Below are positions 52,595-63,435 of a stretch of DNA of 64,000 nt, piece by piece. Origin of the DNA: DATFVA01 sp963800255 (GTDB lineage Bacteria; Bacteroidota; Ignavibacteria; Ignavibacteriales; Ignavibacteriaceae); assembly GCA_963800255.1 (NCBI GenBank), contig CAWDAK010000027.1:24532-88531 (forward strand). The letters are read 5' to 3'. Under the pieces are notes generated by a model, which was given only the letters and a program-made list of their open reading frames with translations, had not been told where the DNA came from and ran no database searches. The position numbers and the translations under genes are program-made. How positions within the stretch are numbered: the stretch's first letter is position 1; each line of letters starts with the position of its first letter.

Positions 52595-55159
52595 ATGCTG
52601 AAGGAATTACTTAAATTTTCACTACCGGTAATTGCACTGTTATTGCTGAATACTTCGATCTGCAAGGGACAGATATCCGATGAAAAATTAAAAATAGATT
52701 ACAAGGGTGATGCAAAAGTTGAAGTAGGAGGACCATTCGCCGGAATTGAGCTACACCACAGCTCTCCGCTTCTTCAAAGAATCAGTTTTTACTATCCGGT
52801 TGCAAACAGTCTTGACGAGAGTACCGATTACTGGAAACGCGATACTTCTTTTATTATGCAGCTTGGTTTGAAAACGGGAAACGGATCCAAAGAACTTATC
52901 GGAAATCAGCCTTTTGAATTTTCATTAACACCTTACTCTGTTGATTTTAAGAAAGAGGATGGTGATAAATCCATTAGAGTTATTTATACCTTTGCCGGTT
53001 CAAAACCCGCTATGATTATTAAATATGAAATAACAAACAACAGAAAGGAAAATACTCCGTTTGAATTTTATACAGATCTTGAGACTGCTTTAAGGACGAG
53101 CCATTCTTTTAATTTTATTGATAAAGCATGGACAGAATATGACAGCAGTATTTCCGCAATATTTACAAATTTTGATAATCCACAGACAAAGAATGCGCAA
53201 ATATTTGTAATCAATGCAGGTGAGAAACCGTCTTCATTCAGTACACTCAGTAGTCTTACAGGGATAACCAATCCCGGCAATGACTGGCTGACGAAGGATA
53301 GTTTAAATAATGAAGTAATACCACGAAACAAGCAGAACCGTCCGGCTGCAAAATTCATTTACCGTAAAACTCTCGAACCCGGAGAAACGATGACCGTTGT
53401 GCAGGTTATTGGTATGTGCAGGCAGGATGAAGGAAAAGAACTTGCTGCATACCTCAGCGGTAACTATCAGAAAGAAGTAAATGATTATGAACAAGGAGTA
53501 CTGAAAAAGGTTTATAAGGGAACAGAGCTGACTTCCGGGGACCCTGTGATTGACAGATCAGTTTCCTGGGCGAGAGCAATACTTGAAGTAAACACCCATT
53601 ATCTTGACGGTAATTTTGTTCCGATGCCCTGTCCCGCTGAGTATAATTTCTACTTTACACATGATGTTCTGTTGACCGATCTGGCTGCGATTAATTTTGA
53701 TACTGCAAGGGTTAAACGCGACCTCAGCTTTATTATACGGCATGCCGATGAAAACAAAATCATTCCGCATGCGTACTACTGGAAAGACAGTGCTTATGTT
53801 ACTGAATTCGCAGCCAGCGACAACTGGAACAACTTCTGGCTTATTATCGTATCCGGAACCTACCTGCGGCATTCCGGCGATACGGCATTTGTAAGAACCC
53901 TTTATCCGTACATTCAAAAAAGTCTGAAGCAGGCACTAATGACAAAAGGTGATGACGACCTGATGTGGTCGAAAAGACCCGACTGGTGGGATATAGGGAA
54001 TATCTATGGTCCAAGAACATATATGACGATCCTTGCAGTTAAAGCAATAAGAGAATACAGCTTCATCTCTTCGGTTCTGGGAAATAACCTGGATAACCTT
54101 TTAAATTATGAAAGCCTGTCAGACAGTATGCAGCATCAGCTCAATGCAGAACTCTGGGACGATAGTCTTAAGTTCCTGATAAATTATTATGAACCCGGCA
54201 GGGAGGATGAGCATTATTATATTGGTTCACTGCTTGCTGCTCATTACGGTTTACTTGATAAAGAGAGGATGGATGAGCTGGTTCAAACTGCGGGTAAAAA
54301 ACTTTTGGATAAGAAGGTTGGAATCTATAATGTTTTTCCGATGGATTTTGTAAAGCTGGGCAGCTACCTAAAGTTTGCAGGCAATGAAGCCGGAGATCCC
54401 TTCCTTTATGCAAATGGAGGCATATGGCCTCATGGGAATGCCTGGTATGCCCTCGCCCTTATGGCTGATGGAAAAAAAGATAAGGCTTATTCTTTTATTA
54501 AAAATGTTATGACAATTGACGGAGTAATGGCAGGACCCAACGGTCAGCCTGCTATGTATGAAGTCCGCAACGGTAATTATAATGATCCGGCTGTCTATGG
54601 TACTGTAGATAAGCCGCAATTCCTGTGGGCTGCCGGCTGGTATCTGTATTCCTTGTATCATCTCTTCGCCGTCACTGAAAATGAATGGAACATACAGCTT
54701 GATCCTTATAATCCGGGCAAGGAGCCAGTTACACTGGATCTTTACAGCAACGGCAGACTAGCAAAATTAGTGGTTACGGGCAGTGGAAAGTATATACGAA
54801 ACATTCTCTATGATGGTAAAGAATTACCTACCGCAGTCATACCATATGGTGGAAAATATGATAATATTAAACTGGAAGCTGGTATACCTTCGGCACCATA
54901 TCTTGCAGAGTCACGTTCCCGGCTGAAAAGCGCGAAATATGATGCGGGCCAGGGTACTTTGGACCTGGACCTGGAAAGTTATTCCGGGCATTCTGATGCG
55001 ATTACAATTATAGCACCCGGAGTACCTTCAAAAATCTTTATTGACGGGAAACAGTCATCTGATAAGCCTGAAATTAAGAACGACGGCGGGGTAAAAATTA
55101 TCAGCTTCAGTTTCAGATTTGAAAGACCCGAAGCAAAAATTAGAATGGAATTTAAATAG
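52595..55159 (+). CDS. Secreted (alpha/alpha)6-type glycoside hydrolase, unknown specificity
   Basis: 854 residues. Signal peptide (ends ICKGQ). An N-terminal beta-sandwich (~30-300) is followed by a toroid (~310-700) with NFYFTHDVLLTDLAAINFD, IPHAYYWKDSAYVTEFAASDNWNNFWL, MWSKRPDWWDIGNIYGPRTYM and ANGGIWPHGNAWYALALM. The layout resembles GH94, GH63 and amylo-1,6-glucosidase-type enzymes. The Asp/Glu in THDVLLTD and in EFAASDNW are candidate catalytic residues. A short beta domain closes the protein. Probably periplasmic, acting on oligosaccharides after uptake by the TonB receptor. Confidence 0.75.
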   Translation: MLKELLKFSLPVIALLLLNTSICKGQISDEKLKIDYKGDAKVEVGGPFAGIELHHSSPLLQRISFYYPVANSLDESTDYWKRDTSFIMQLGLKTGNGSKELIGNQPFEFSLTPYSVDFKKEDGDKSIRVIYTFAGSKPAMIIKYEITNNRKENTPFEFYTDLETALRTSHSFNFIDKAWTEYDSSISAIFTNFDNPQTKNAQIFVINAGEKPSSFSTLSSLTGITNPGNDWLTKDSLNNEVIPRNKQNRPAAKFIYRKTLEPGETMTVVQVIGMCRQDEGKELAAYLSGNYQKEVNDYEQGVLKKVYKGTELTSGDPVIDRSVSWARAILEVNTHYLDGNFVPMPCPAEYNFYFTHDVLLTDLAAINFDTARVKRDLSFIIRHADENKIIPHAYYWKDSAYVTEFAASDNWNNFWLIIVSGTYLRHSGDTAFVRTLYPYIQKSLKQALMTKGDDDLMWSKRPDWWDIGNIYGPRTYMTILAVKAIREYSFISSVLGNNLDNLLNYESLSDSMQHQLNAELWDDSLKFLINYYEPGREDEHYYIGSLLAAHYGLLDKERMDELVQTAGKKLLDKKVGIYNVFPMDFVKLGSYLKFAGNEAGDPFLYANGGIWPHGNAWYALALMADGKKDKAYSFIKNVMTIDGVMAGPNGQPAMYEVRNGNYNDPAVYGTVDKPQFLWAAGWYLYSLYHLFAVTENEWNIQLDPYNPGKEPVTLDLYSNGRLAKLVVTGSGKYIRNILYDGKELPTAVIPYGGKYDNIKLEAGIPSAPYLAESRSRLKSAKYDAGQGTLDLDLESYSGHSDAITIIAPGVPSKIFIDGKQSSDKPEIKNDGGVKIISFSFRFERPEAKIRMEFK

Positions 55160-55163
55160 GGAA

Positions 55164-57626
55164 ATGATGAGCAAAAAGTTTTACCTGCATGATAACTGGA
55201 GCGTTAAGTTTACCGGGAAATCTTCGAATGATAAATCCATCCCGCGGAATAAACTGAAGAATTGGATACCGGCAGAAGTTCCCGGAACTATCCATACAGA
55301 TTTGCTGAATGCAGGTATAATCGACAACCCTTTTAAAGAGAGAAATGAATACAAGTATGACTGGATATCCAGGAACAGCTGGACGTACAAAACAGAATTT
55401 AGTTACCCTGAAGGGCTGAGCAGAAGTTCAATTATAAAACTCGTCTTTGAAGGGATTGATACGGCTGCGGATATCTTTCTGAACCATAAGCTTCTCGGCA
55501 GAACTGAAAACATGTTCATTCGTTATGAATTTAATGTTGACCAGGCACTTAACTCAGGGATGAATATTCTTGAACTAAGGTTTGATTCACCTCTTGAAAC
55601 GGCATTAAAGAATGAAGAGAAATACGGACGACTCTCACCGGCCAAAGATTCATTCCGGGTACATATCAGGAAAGCTCAATACTCTTTCGGATGGGACTGG
55701 GGTCCTTCTTTCCCGACTTCAGGTATCTGGAGACCAGTTTATTTAACCGAAGTAAAAAAAGCTGTCATAAGATCAGTTAGATTCAGTACAGAAAAACTTA
55801 CAGCCCGGAAAGCCAGGGTTAAAATTGGATTCACAGCCGGGGTTAATGTTAAAGAACCTGTGAAAGCTGCAATTACATTAACCAGGGAGAATGTTTCCTG
55901 CCGCAGAGAAATTAACTCAGGCAATAATAAGAAGCATTCAGTGAGCTTTGAAATAAATAATCCTTCCTTATGGTGGCCCAATGGCAGCGGAGAGCAGAAC
56001 CTGTATGAACTCAGTATCAGTATTACCGGCAGTTCGGGGGAAGTTTATGATGAAGTTCGTAAGAAGGTCGGTATCAGGAAAATTGAACTTGAACTTAGCG
56101 AGAAGGAGAAACCTGTATTTCGTTTCAAGGTAAACAATAAGCTGATTTATATGAAAGGAATGAACTGGATCCCGGCAGACTCATTTCTACCGAGAGTTAA
56201 TAAAAGCAAATACACCGGGTTGTTAACCCTCGCTGCAGATGCGAATGCAAATATGGTACGCGTATGGGGCGGAGGTATTTATGAAAATGATGAGTTCTAT
56301 GATCTGTGCGATAAACTTGGTCTGCTTGTCTGGCAGGATTTTATGTTCGCCTGTGAAAATTATCCTGAACATGATGAATTTGTCAGCTCTGTAACCGAGG
56401 AAGTAACCCAGAACGTGGAAAGGCTGCAGACCCATTCATGTATGGCCATATGGTGCGGTAATAACGAAAATGAATGGATCTGGTACCGTAATCTTTCCGG
56501 ATCATACAAAGATATGCCGGGATACAAAATATTTCATAAAGTAATTCCTGCCCTAATGAAGATGCTTGATCCGGGGACACCTTACTGGCCGACTTCACCT
56601 TTCGGATCTGACGAGGATCCGAATTCACAGACGTCCGGCAACAGGCATCAATGGGATATCTGGAGCAACTGGGTAGATTATTCTCATGTAGAGAATGATA
56701 ATAGTCTCTTTGTAACTGAATTCGGCTTTCAGGGTCCTGCCTGCATTGATACATTTAATAAGATACTGCCTGCAGGAAAACGAAAAATACAGGATGAGGG
56801 CTTTGAGTACTACAACAAACAGGTTGAGGGTCCTGAACGTGTAGTTCGTTTTCTTACTGCTCACCTTCCCCTCAGAACCGGGTGGGAGGATTTCATATAC
56901 CTTGCTCAGTTAAGCCAGGGACTGGCGCTGAAAAGATGTCTTGATCACTGGCGGGGGAACAGAAAGGTTACAAGCGGAAGCATTATATGGCAGCTGAATG
57001 ACTGCTGGCCTGTTACCAGCTGGTCGTTAATCGACTCCTCGAATTGTCCGAAGCTAGCATATTACTTCGTTAAGAATGCATTTTCTGAAAAAATTATGCA
57101 TTTCAAAAAGTCAGGGTCATCACTAAAAATATATGTCCTGAATGAAAGCGATAACGAGGAGTTTTTGCTTGAAACTTCAGCCGTCAATTCATTGAAAGGA
57201 AATATACTTCATACTAAATCGAAAAAGATCTCTGTGCCTAAAGGAAAATACATTGAAGCTGAGAAGATAATTACCGGGAAATATTCTGAGGTAGATAACC
57301 TTGTCTTTGTGGCAACATTATATACTAAGGATGGAACTATTATTAGCAGGAACTTTTATTCTGATAAAGAATGGAAGCACATTAAAATGGCTGAGCCCGG
57401 ACTAAAATTCAGTATTTCTGAAGGATCGGAAAATGGTGTTATTACATTAACCGCTGCCAGGCCTGCGTTCTTTGTTGATGTATACTCCCCGGGTATGACA
57501 TTCAGTGAAAGAGGCTTTATTATGCTCCCGGGAGAAAAGAAAAACCTGAACATTATAAAAGGCAATAAAAGAATCAGCAGGGAGAATATCAGGGTCTTTT
57601 CCCTGAATAATTACCTGGAGCAATAG
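55164..57626 (+). CDS. GH2 family beta-mannosidase
   Basis: 820 residues from ATG 55164 (AGGGA directly upstream); a longer frame runs into the previous gene. Jelly-roll sugar-binding domain with VPGTIHTDLLNAGII, then Ig-like domains, then the TIM barrel: RKAQYSFGWDWGPSFPTSGIWRPVYL, NMVRVWGGGIYENDEFYDLCDKLG, acid/base E435 in CGNNENEW and nucleophile E519 in VTEFGFQGP. These are diagnostic of beta-mannosidases within GH2. No signal peptide is seen, so cytosolic: it would release mannose from beta-manno-oligosaccharides. It gives the best clue to the substrate of the locus. Confidence 0.93.
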   Translation: MMSKKFYLHDNWSVKFTGKSSNDKSIPRNKLKNWIPAEVPGTIHTDLLNAGIIDNPFKERNEYKYDWISRNSWTYKTEFSYPEGLSRSSIIKLVFEGIDTAADIFLNHKLLGRTENMFIRYEFNVDQALNSGMNILELRFDSPLETALKNEEKYGRLSPAKDSFRVHIRKAQYSFGWDWGPSFPTSGIWRPVYLTEVKKAVIRSVRFSTEKLTARKARVKIGFTAGVNVKEPVKAAITLTRENVSCRREINSGNNKKHSVSFEINNPSLWWPNGSGEQNLYELSISITGSSGEVYDEVRKKVGIRKIELELSEKEKPVFRFKVNNKLIYMKGMNWIPADSFLPRVNKSKYTGLLTLAADANANMVRVWGGGIYENDEFYDLCDKLGLLVWQDFMFACENYPEHDEFVSSVTEEVTQNVERLQTHSCMAIWCGNNENEWIWYRNLSGSYKDMPGYKIFHKVIPALMKMLDPGTPYWPTSPFGSDEDPNSQTSGNRHQWDIWSNWVDYSHVENDNSLFVTEFGFQGPACIDTFNKILPAGKRKIQDEGFEYYNKQVEGPERVVRFLTAHLPLRTGWEDFIYLAQLSQGLALKRCLDHWRGNRKVTSGSIIWQLNDCWPVTSWSLIDSSNCPKLAYYFVKNAFSEKIMHFKKSGSSLKIYVLNESDNEEFLLETSAVNSLKGNILHTKSKKISVPKGKYIEAEKIITGKYSEVDNLVFVATLYTKDGTIISRNFYSDKEWKHIKMAEPGLKFSISEGSENGVITLTAARPAFFVDVYSPGMTFSERGFIMLPGEKKNLNIIKGNKRISRENIRVFSLNNYLEQ

Positions 57627-57627
57627 T

Positions 57628-60600
57628 ATGAAATTAGAAATCCGCATTACATTTTTTCATCGTCTTTATGATGGTGATCCTCTCATCAATTCAAATTCAT
57701 ACTCAGCAGATTAACATTACGCGTATAGAGCAGATGCCGAATATGCCTTCACCTTATGAAATGCGTGACTGGAAGCAGGCTGCCGCAGGCTATGATAATC
57801 TAGTTTTCGATTTTAACCTTACCGGTCAGTATCTTCCACTTATCTGGCTGAATACAAATACTATCAATTATCCCGCACACAACAGTTTTGGACTCCACAC
57901 CGTGGTCGGTACCACCGTTCCGTCCTCATCCGAAGCAATAAATCTGATTCCTGCTTTGGTTGGGGCAACCCTGTCCGGCATTGATAAGAGCAGTCAAAAC
58001 GGATACAATTTTGTGCTGATGAGTGAAGAATATTTTAATAAAGAAAATGGTGCTGATGTTTATCTGAATCACCCATCAGGAAGCAACTGGGATGACTGGT
58101 GGTATGATATTATGCCGAATATCTTTTTCTACCAGTTGTATGACCTGTATCCGCCCTACGGCGAGTTTTCTTACCAGTTCACTAAGATTGCAGACCGCTG
58201 GCTTGAAGCGGTATCTGTTATGGGAGGGAGTACAACACCCTGGCATGTTCCAGCTATGAATTACCGTGCATTTAACCTTATGACGATGACGCCGTATGCT
58301 TCAGGGGTTCCCGAACCTGAGGCTGCCGGTGCTCTTGCCTGGATTTTCTATAATGCTTATAGAGAAACGGGAAATGATGACTACAGGATTGGTGCTGAAT
58401 GGTGTATGGAGTTTCTCAATTCACTTACTTCTAACCCTTCATATGAACTGCAGCTTCCATACGGGGTACTAACAGCTGCAAAAATGAATGCAGAACTTGG
58501 AACAAACTATAACATTGCCAAAATGGCAAACTGGTGTTTTGATGTTGGTCCTCTCAGAGAGTGGGGAGCTATGGTAGGCACCTGGGGAGGCTATGATGTT
58601 GACGGGCTGATTGGCGAGGTTAACGGTTCCAACAATTATGCATTTTTGATGAATACATTTGAGCAGATTGGAGCGTTAGTGCCGATGACACGCTATGACG
58701 ACAGATTTGCGCGGGCCATAGGAAAATGGGTGCTTAATGCTGCAAACGCGGCCAGGCTGTTTTATACTAATTATCTTCCTGATCAGAACCAGGACAGCGA
58801 AGAATGGGCTCATCAATATGATCCGGATGCTTATATAGGTCATGAAGCGCTTCGTCAATCACAGGGCGGCTTAAGTCCCTATGCTACCGGTGACGCAATC
58901 AGCGGCGGGTGGGGATTAACCAACCTTGCACTATATGGCTCATCGCATGTCGGAATTGCCGGCGGTATAATTGATACTACAGATGTGAGTATGATCCTGC
59001 GGCTTGATCTTCTTAAGACTGATTACTTTCATTCCAATGCATACCCGAGCTACCTTTACTACAACCCTTATACAAACAGCAGGCAGGTTACTTTTGACGC
59101 CGGCTCAGGCTCGCATGATATCTACGATGCAGTGTCCAACGCTGTAATTGCCGGAGGAGTCACGGGGAATACACTTATTACTATACCCGCTGATGCTGCT
59201 GTCATTGCAGTGAGTATTCCCGCCGGAAGCACAATAACCTACGATCTGGATAAAGCTTACGTGAATGGTGTCGTGATCGATTACCTTTCCGGGCAGGCAG
59301 TATCCAACTATCCTCCAAGGATAAAAGCACTTGCATCTGAGGACAAGCTGCTCGTCTTTAATGATTCCACAAATATCTACTGCACAGCAGAAGATATGGA
59401 CGGAGATCCTTTAGAGTATCAATGGCAGGTGTCAGGAGGAAGCTATACGGGGTCGGGTTCTGAAATTAAATGGCAGGCACCTTCCACGGCAGCGTCATAT
59501 TTTATTATCTGCACAGTGGATGATGGTAATGGAGGAACAGCTTCTGATACAATTTCTATCAGTGTAACTGAATTTATTAATAATGATCCTGTTATTTCAG
59601 GGATGACAGCTCACCCCAGAAAAATTAACCTGGGCTCGGATTCACAGATATCATGTGCAGCGGACGACCCTGATAATGATACCTTAACTTACACATGGTA
59701 TCCCGGTTCCGGAACGATAAACGGGAGCGGTGCTGAAGTAACATGGACAGCCCCTGCAACTGCAGGAAATTATTATATAGCATGCCTTGTAAGCGACGGA
59801 AGGGGAGGAGAGGCATTAGACAGCATAGGCGTTTCGGTGCGTGATACTTCCGTACATCAGTCGGGCGAGCTTGTTGCATACTATCCTTTTAACGGCAATG
59901 CTGAGGATGAAAGCGGGTTTAATAATAACGGTACCGTTTCCGGTGCCGTTCTTACAACCGACAGGCACGGTAATCCTTCCAGCGCATACCGGTTTGACGG
60001 AGTGAATGATTATATAAGCGTACCGGCCAGTGCAAGCTTAAACTTTCAGAATTCAGTAAGCATTAACTTCTGGATCACGGTGAATCAGTTCTTCGAAAGG
60101 GAGTCGTATCCCCTTTCACATGGCAACTGGGAAAACAGGTGGAAGATCTCCCTGACTAATAAGCACATAAGATGGACTGTGAAGACTGATACAGGAACAA
60201 AAGACCTTGATTCAGAGACAGAACTGGTTCAGGATAGTCTTTATAACGTTACAGTACTCTATGATGGAAGCGACTATGAAATTTATATTAACGGTGAGCT
60301 TGATGCCTTCACAACATTCTCAGGACAGATCCTCACTACTAACATTGACCTTATGATGGGGCAGGTTCTTCCGGGCAACAACCAGTACAACTTCAGCGGC
60401 GTACTGGATGACATCAGGATATATAATTATGCTATCTCATATTCGGATATTAACTCGCTTTACGATATATCTACAGGCATAGAAGATAATCTTAACACCG
60501 AAGTTCCCCTAACGTATGAACTGACTCAGAACTATCCTAATCCATTCAACTCACAGACAAATATCAGGTATATAATAAAATCTCCTGGCAGAGTAATCCT

Positions 60601-60788
60601 TGAAATCTACGACGCGCTTGGTACCAGGGTAAAGACACTTTACAATAACTTTAGGCCCGGCGGATCCTTTAATGCTGTTTGGGATGGAAAGGATGACCAG
60701 GGAAGATCTGTCTCCAGCGGCGTATACTTCTACAGGCTTAACGCCGGAGGAATTCATCCAGGCGAAGAAAATGCTTCTGCTGAAATAA
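57628..60788 (+). pseudogene. T9SS-secreted multidomain protein with toroid, Ig-like and LamG domains; two frameshifts
   Basis: The longest open frame is 57668-60841, but both ends make sense only after correction. ATG 57628, with GGAG before it and 1 bp after the mannosidase stop, gives MKLEIRITFF. Dropping one base in the T6C at 57652-57658 continues IVFMMVILSS, a normal signal peptide. At the end, dropping one C at 60758-60759 gives GGIHQAKKMLLLK with a stop at 60786-60788, the usual T9SS ending. Corrected length is about 1052 residues. Domains: toroid-like region ~20-560 (WDDWWYDIMPNIFFYQLYD), two Ig/PKD-like domains ~580-750, a LamG/concanavalin-like domain ~760-940 (AYYPFNGNAEDESGFNNNG), T9SS domain (TQNYPNPFNSQT). 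Likely a surface glycan-binding or degrading protein. Confidence 0.85.
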
Positions 60789-60885
60789 TGCCAAATGGCC
60801 CTATAGTAAATAGTTCTTTGGAGTGTTCTCTTCCTAAATAGGGTATAAAAACATATATTAATCAGTCATATTTTTTTACTTGTAT

Positions 60886-61140
60886 ATGCTTTTTAAATCT
60901 GATAAAACAAATTATAAACTGGCGCTAATCTTCGGGACACTCTCATCAATGGTCGGAATTCTGCTTACTATCTCTTATATCCTAAATGCAATAATCGATA
61001 GAATAGATGAACCTGATCAATCCCTGTTGTTCTGGTATCTGCCAATTCTATTGATTGGGCTTGCCGCATTAAAATTAGGATTGGGGTTTGGAATCTGGGG
61101 ATTTATCAACCTGCGCAGGAAAGCAAAAACTTTAAGTTAA
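60886..61140 (+). CDS. Small two-helix membrane protein
   Basis: 84 residues from ATG 60886; an in-frame TTG at 60880 is an alternative. Two hydrophobic helices (~13-38 and ~48-73), with a short acidic loop (DRIDEPDQ) and a basic tail (NLRRKAKTLS). No family is recognised. It is between the glycan locus and the phosphatase gene. Confidence 0.55.
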   Translation: MLFKSDKTNYKLALIFGTLSSMVGILLTISYILNAIIDRIDEPDQSLLFWYLPILLIGLAALKLGLGFGIWGFINLRRKAKTLS

Positions 61141-61231
61141 TTCTTTGCTGTAAGATCCGTTATTTAATCATTTAATAATCCATTAATTGCTGAAATCAGC
61201 GGTAAAAGTTGTATTTTTAATATTCACTTTT

Positions 61232-62137
61232 ATGGTAAAACGGTATATGATTGACGATAGAAATGAAATATTAAACTTCCAGAATATTGCAAAGAACATT
61301 AAACCTGCGCCCGGAGAGTTCCCGGAAATTAACGGATTGGATATATATGGGGAAACAATTCCTTTATCGGGTGAAGTGTGCGGTGATCATATAATCTATG
61401 TGGATTTCGCAAAGAGATTTAATCTTCCCGAAAGGATCAGGCGGGCAGAAACAGCAGGACGAATAGATATAACCAACAAGCTGAAAGGCTTAAAAGACAA
61501 AGCAGGCATACTGTTGTCTGACGTTTCCGGTCATAGTATAACAGATCACCTTCTTAATGCTATGCTGCACCAGGCCTTTCTTGTAGGTGCCAGTTATGAG
61601 CTTACAATGTTTGGTGAAATAACTATAGATCTTTTTGAAACCATCAACCAGCGGTTTTATCAGTCATCAAGCATTGATAAATTTATGACCCTGATTTACG
61701 GCGAGATACAAAATGACGGCGAGTTCAGGTTCATCTCCGCTGCACATCCGCTGCCGATGGTTTTTTCTAATGAGTTTAACAGAATAGTAAACATTGATGA
61801 TCAAAACTTCATAAACTTTGTGCCTATAGGAACTCTGCCTTCTGAAGCTGATATTGACAGTTTGCAGACGAAAAGTCTTTTCGGCTACAAAACCAAATAT
61901 TCTCTTAACAGCATAAATGTTATGGGAAAAGGGGATATACTGCTTCTGTTTAGCGATGGCTTCACAGAGCAGAGCAATGGTGAACAGAATTATATGAAGG
62001 AGAGACTTGAACAACAGCTGATAAATACGAAGCATCTTTCTGCCAGGGAAATATTTGATGGAATCAGGCAGGACTTCTCCGCTTATTGCCCTTCACGCGA
62101 CGATGACGCAACCCTGATCCTCATTAAAAGGACATAG
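61232..62137 (+). CDS. SpoIIE/RsbU-type PP2C protein serine phosphatase
   Basis: 301 residues from ATG 61232; TTG 61187 or ATG 61247 are possible. The RsbU/SpoIIE phosphatase fold: LSGEVCGDHIIYVDF, GILLSDVSGHSITDHLLNAMLHQAF with metal Asp, FRFISAAHPLPMVF, GDILLLFSDGFTEQSNGEQNYMKERL and SRDDDATLILIKR. No sensor domain beyond a short N-terminus. Such enzymes act on anti-sigma antagonists or PilZ/STAS partners; none is adjacent. Confidence 0.88.
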   Translation: MVKRYMIDDRNEILNFQNIAKNIKPAPGEFPEINGLDIYGETIPLSGEVCGDHIIYVDFAKRFNLPERIRRAETAGRIDITNKLKGLKDKAGILLSDVSGHSITDHLLNAMLHQAFLVGASYELTMFGEITIDLFETINQRFYQSSSIDKFMTLIYGEIQNDGEFRFISAAHPLPMVFSNEFNRIVNIDDQNFINFVPIGTLPSEADIDSLQTKSLFGYKTKYSLNSINVMGKGDILLLFSDGFTEQSNGEQNYMKERLEQQLINTKHLSAREIFDGIRQDFSAYCPSRDDDATLILIKRT

Positions 62138-62253
62138 AAACAATTTTACCTTCATCAGATTCTGATCCTTATATTTGCAAGGTGTATTTGTAATATTATG
62201 TTCAATCTATCCATTCCTCGGTTAAAACAAGGATGATGATTTAAGGCAAAAAT

Positions 62254-63435
62254 ATCAGAACCATAAAACTGATTGAGATCGCACGTCTGTTCCTTAAGCT
62301 TGGAGCAATTGCATTCGGAGGTCCGGCAGCTTCCATCGGTATGATAGAGGATGAAGTTGTAACCAAACGTAAATGGATGGACAGGCAGCATTTCCTCGAC
62401 CTTGTTGGTGCGACGAATTTAATTCCTGGCCCCAATGCTGTTGAAATGGCTATACATATAGGTTACCAGCAGGGCGGTATCCCCGGGGCATTTGTCGGTG
62501 GATTATGCTTTTTGATTACTTCTGTGATGCTCACAGGGCTGCTTGCTTATTTCTATCTTCTCTATGGACACCTTCCGTCTATTGAACCTTTTCTAGTCGG
62601 CATAAAGCCTGCCGTAATAATTATTATTATCAGTGCTGTGTATAAGCTAGGGGTTAAAGCTGTTGAAAAGGGGGAAAAAGACCTTAGGATAAAATTGGTG
62701 ATAATAGCTTTTATTGTTGCTGTATTAAATTTATATGGACTTAATGAAATATATTCAATCCTGGCAGGGGGGATATTCGGAGCTCTATTCCTCTTAGTCT
62801 CACAGAAAAAGATAAAACTAAGCTCATTCACTCCTTTGATTCTCCTTCCCCTATTTTTACTGAACAGTACATCTCAGGCTCTTGAAAAAACATCGGTTTC
62901 GCTTTCAAAATTATTTTTTACATTCCTGAAAATCGGAGCCGTATGGTTTGGCAGCGGCTACATCCTTGTAGCTTACTTTAACGGAGAATTAGTCCAGGGG
63001 CTTCACTGGCTGACGAGGAAAGAATTACTTGATGCTATTGCAGTCGGTCAGTTCACCCCGGGTCCACTTCTTTCATCGGCAACCTTTATAGGTTATCAGA
63101 TCGCAGGATTTTCAGGAGCAGTACTGGCGACAATCGGGATTGTTATTCCATCCTTCTTTTTTGTTTTAATCTTAAATCCTATAGTACCCCGAATAAGGCA
63201 ATCAGTTTATCTCTCAAAATTTCTTGATGCCGTTAACGTAAGCGCTCTTGCAGTAATGTTGGTTGTTGCCGTGAAATTGGGTGTTGAGGTAATGTATACT
63301 CCTGCAGGCTTCAGCTGGCAAGCTTTTTTGATTGCTCTATCGAGTGCATCCGCATTTGTATTTTTCAAAAGGATAAATTCTGCTTACGTCGTATTCGGCG
63401 GGGCAGCTTTGGGATACCTGCTTTATATAGTATAG
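62254..63435 (+). CDS. ChrA-type (CHR family) transporter with non-standard start codon
   Basis: The first ATG in frame (62341) would cut off a conserved helix. The frame is open from 62245, and the family N-terminus reads RTIKLIEIARLFLKLGAIAFGGPAASIGM. The codon in the ideal start position, 7 bases after TTAAGG, is ATC at 62254. Giving about 393 residues, it has the two-fold CHR repeat: FGGPAASIG with TNLIPGPNAVEMAIHIGY, and later FLKIGAVWFGSGYILVAYF with QFTPGPLLSSATFIGYQIAG. Family members export chromate or related oxyanions. Either a rare AUC start or a start-codon mutation is implied. No regulator is adjacent. Confidence 0.8.
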   Translation: MRTIKLIEIARLFLKLGAIAFGGPAASIGMIEDEVVTKRKWMDRQHFLDLVGATNLIPGPNAVEMAIHIGYQQGGIPGAFVGGLCFLITSVMLTGLLAYFYLLYGHLPSIEPFLVGIKPAVIIIIISAVYKLGVKAVEKGEKDLRIKLVIIAFIVAVLNLYGLNEIYSILAGGIFGALFLLVSQKKIKLSSFTPLILLPLFLLNSTSQALEKTSVSLSKLFFTFLKIGAVWFGSGYILVAYFNGELVQGLHWLTRKELLDAIAVGQFTPGPLLSSATFIGYQIAGFSGAVLATIGIVIPSFFFVLILNPIVPRIRQSVYLSKFLDAVNVSALAVMLVVAVKLGVEVMYTPAGFSWQAFLIALSSASAFVFFKRINSAYVVFGGAALGYLLYIV

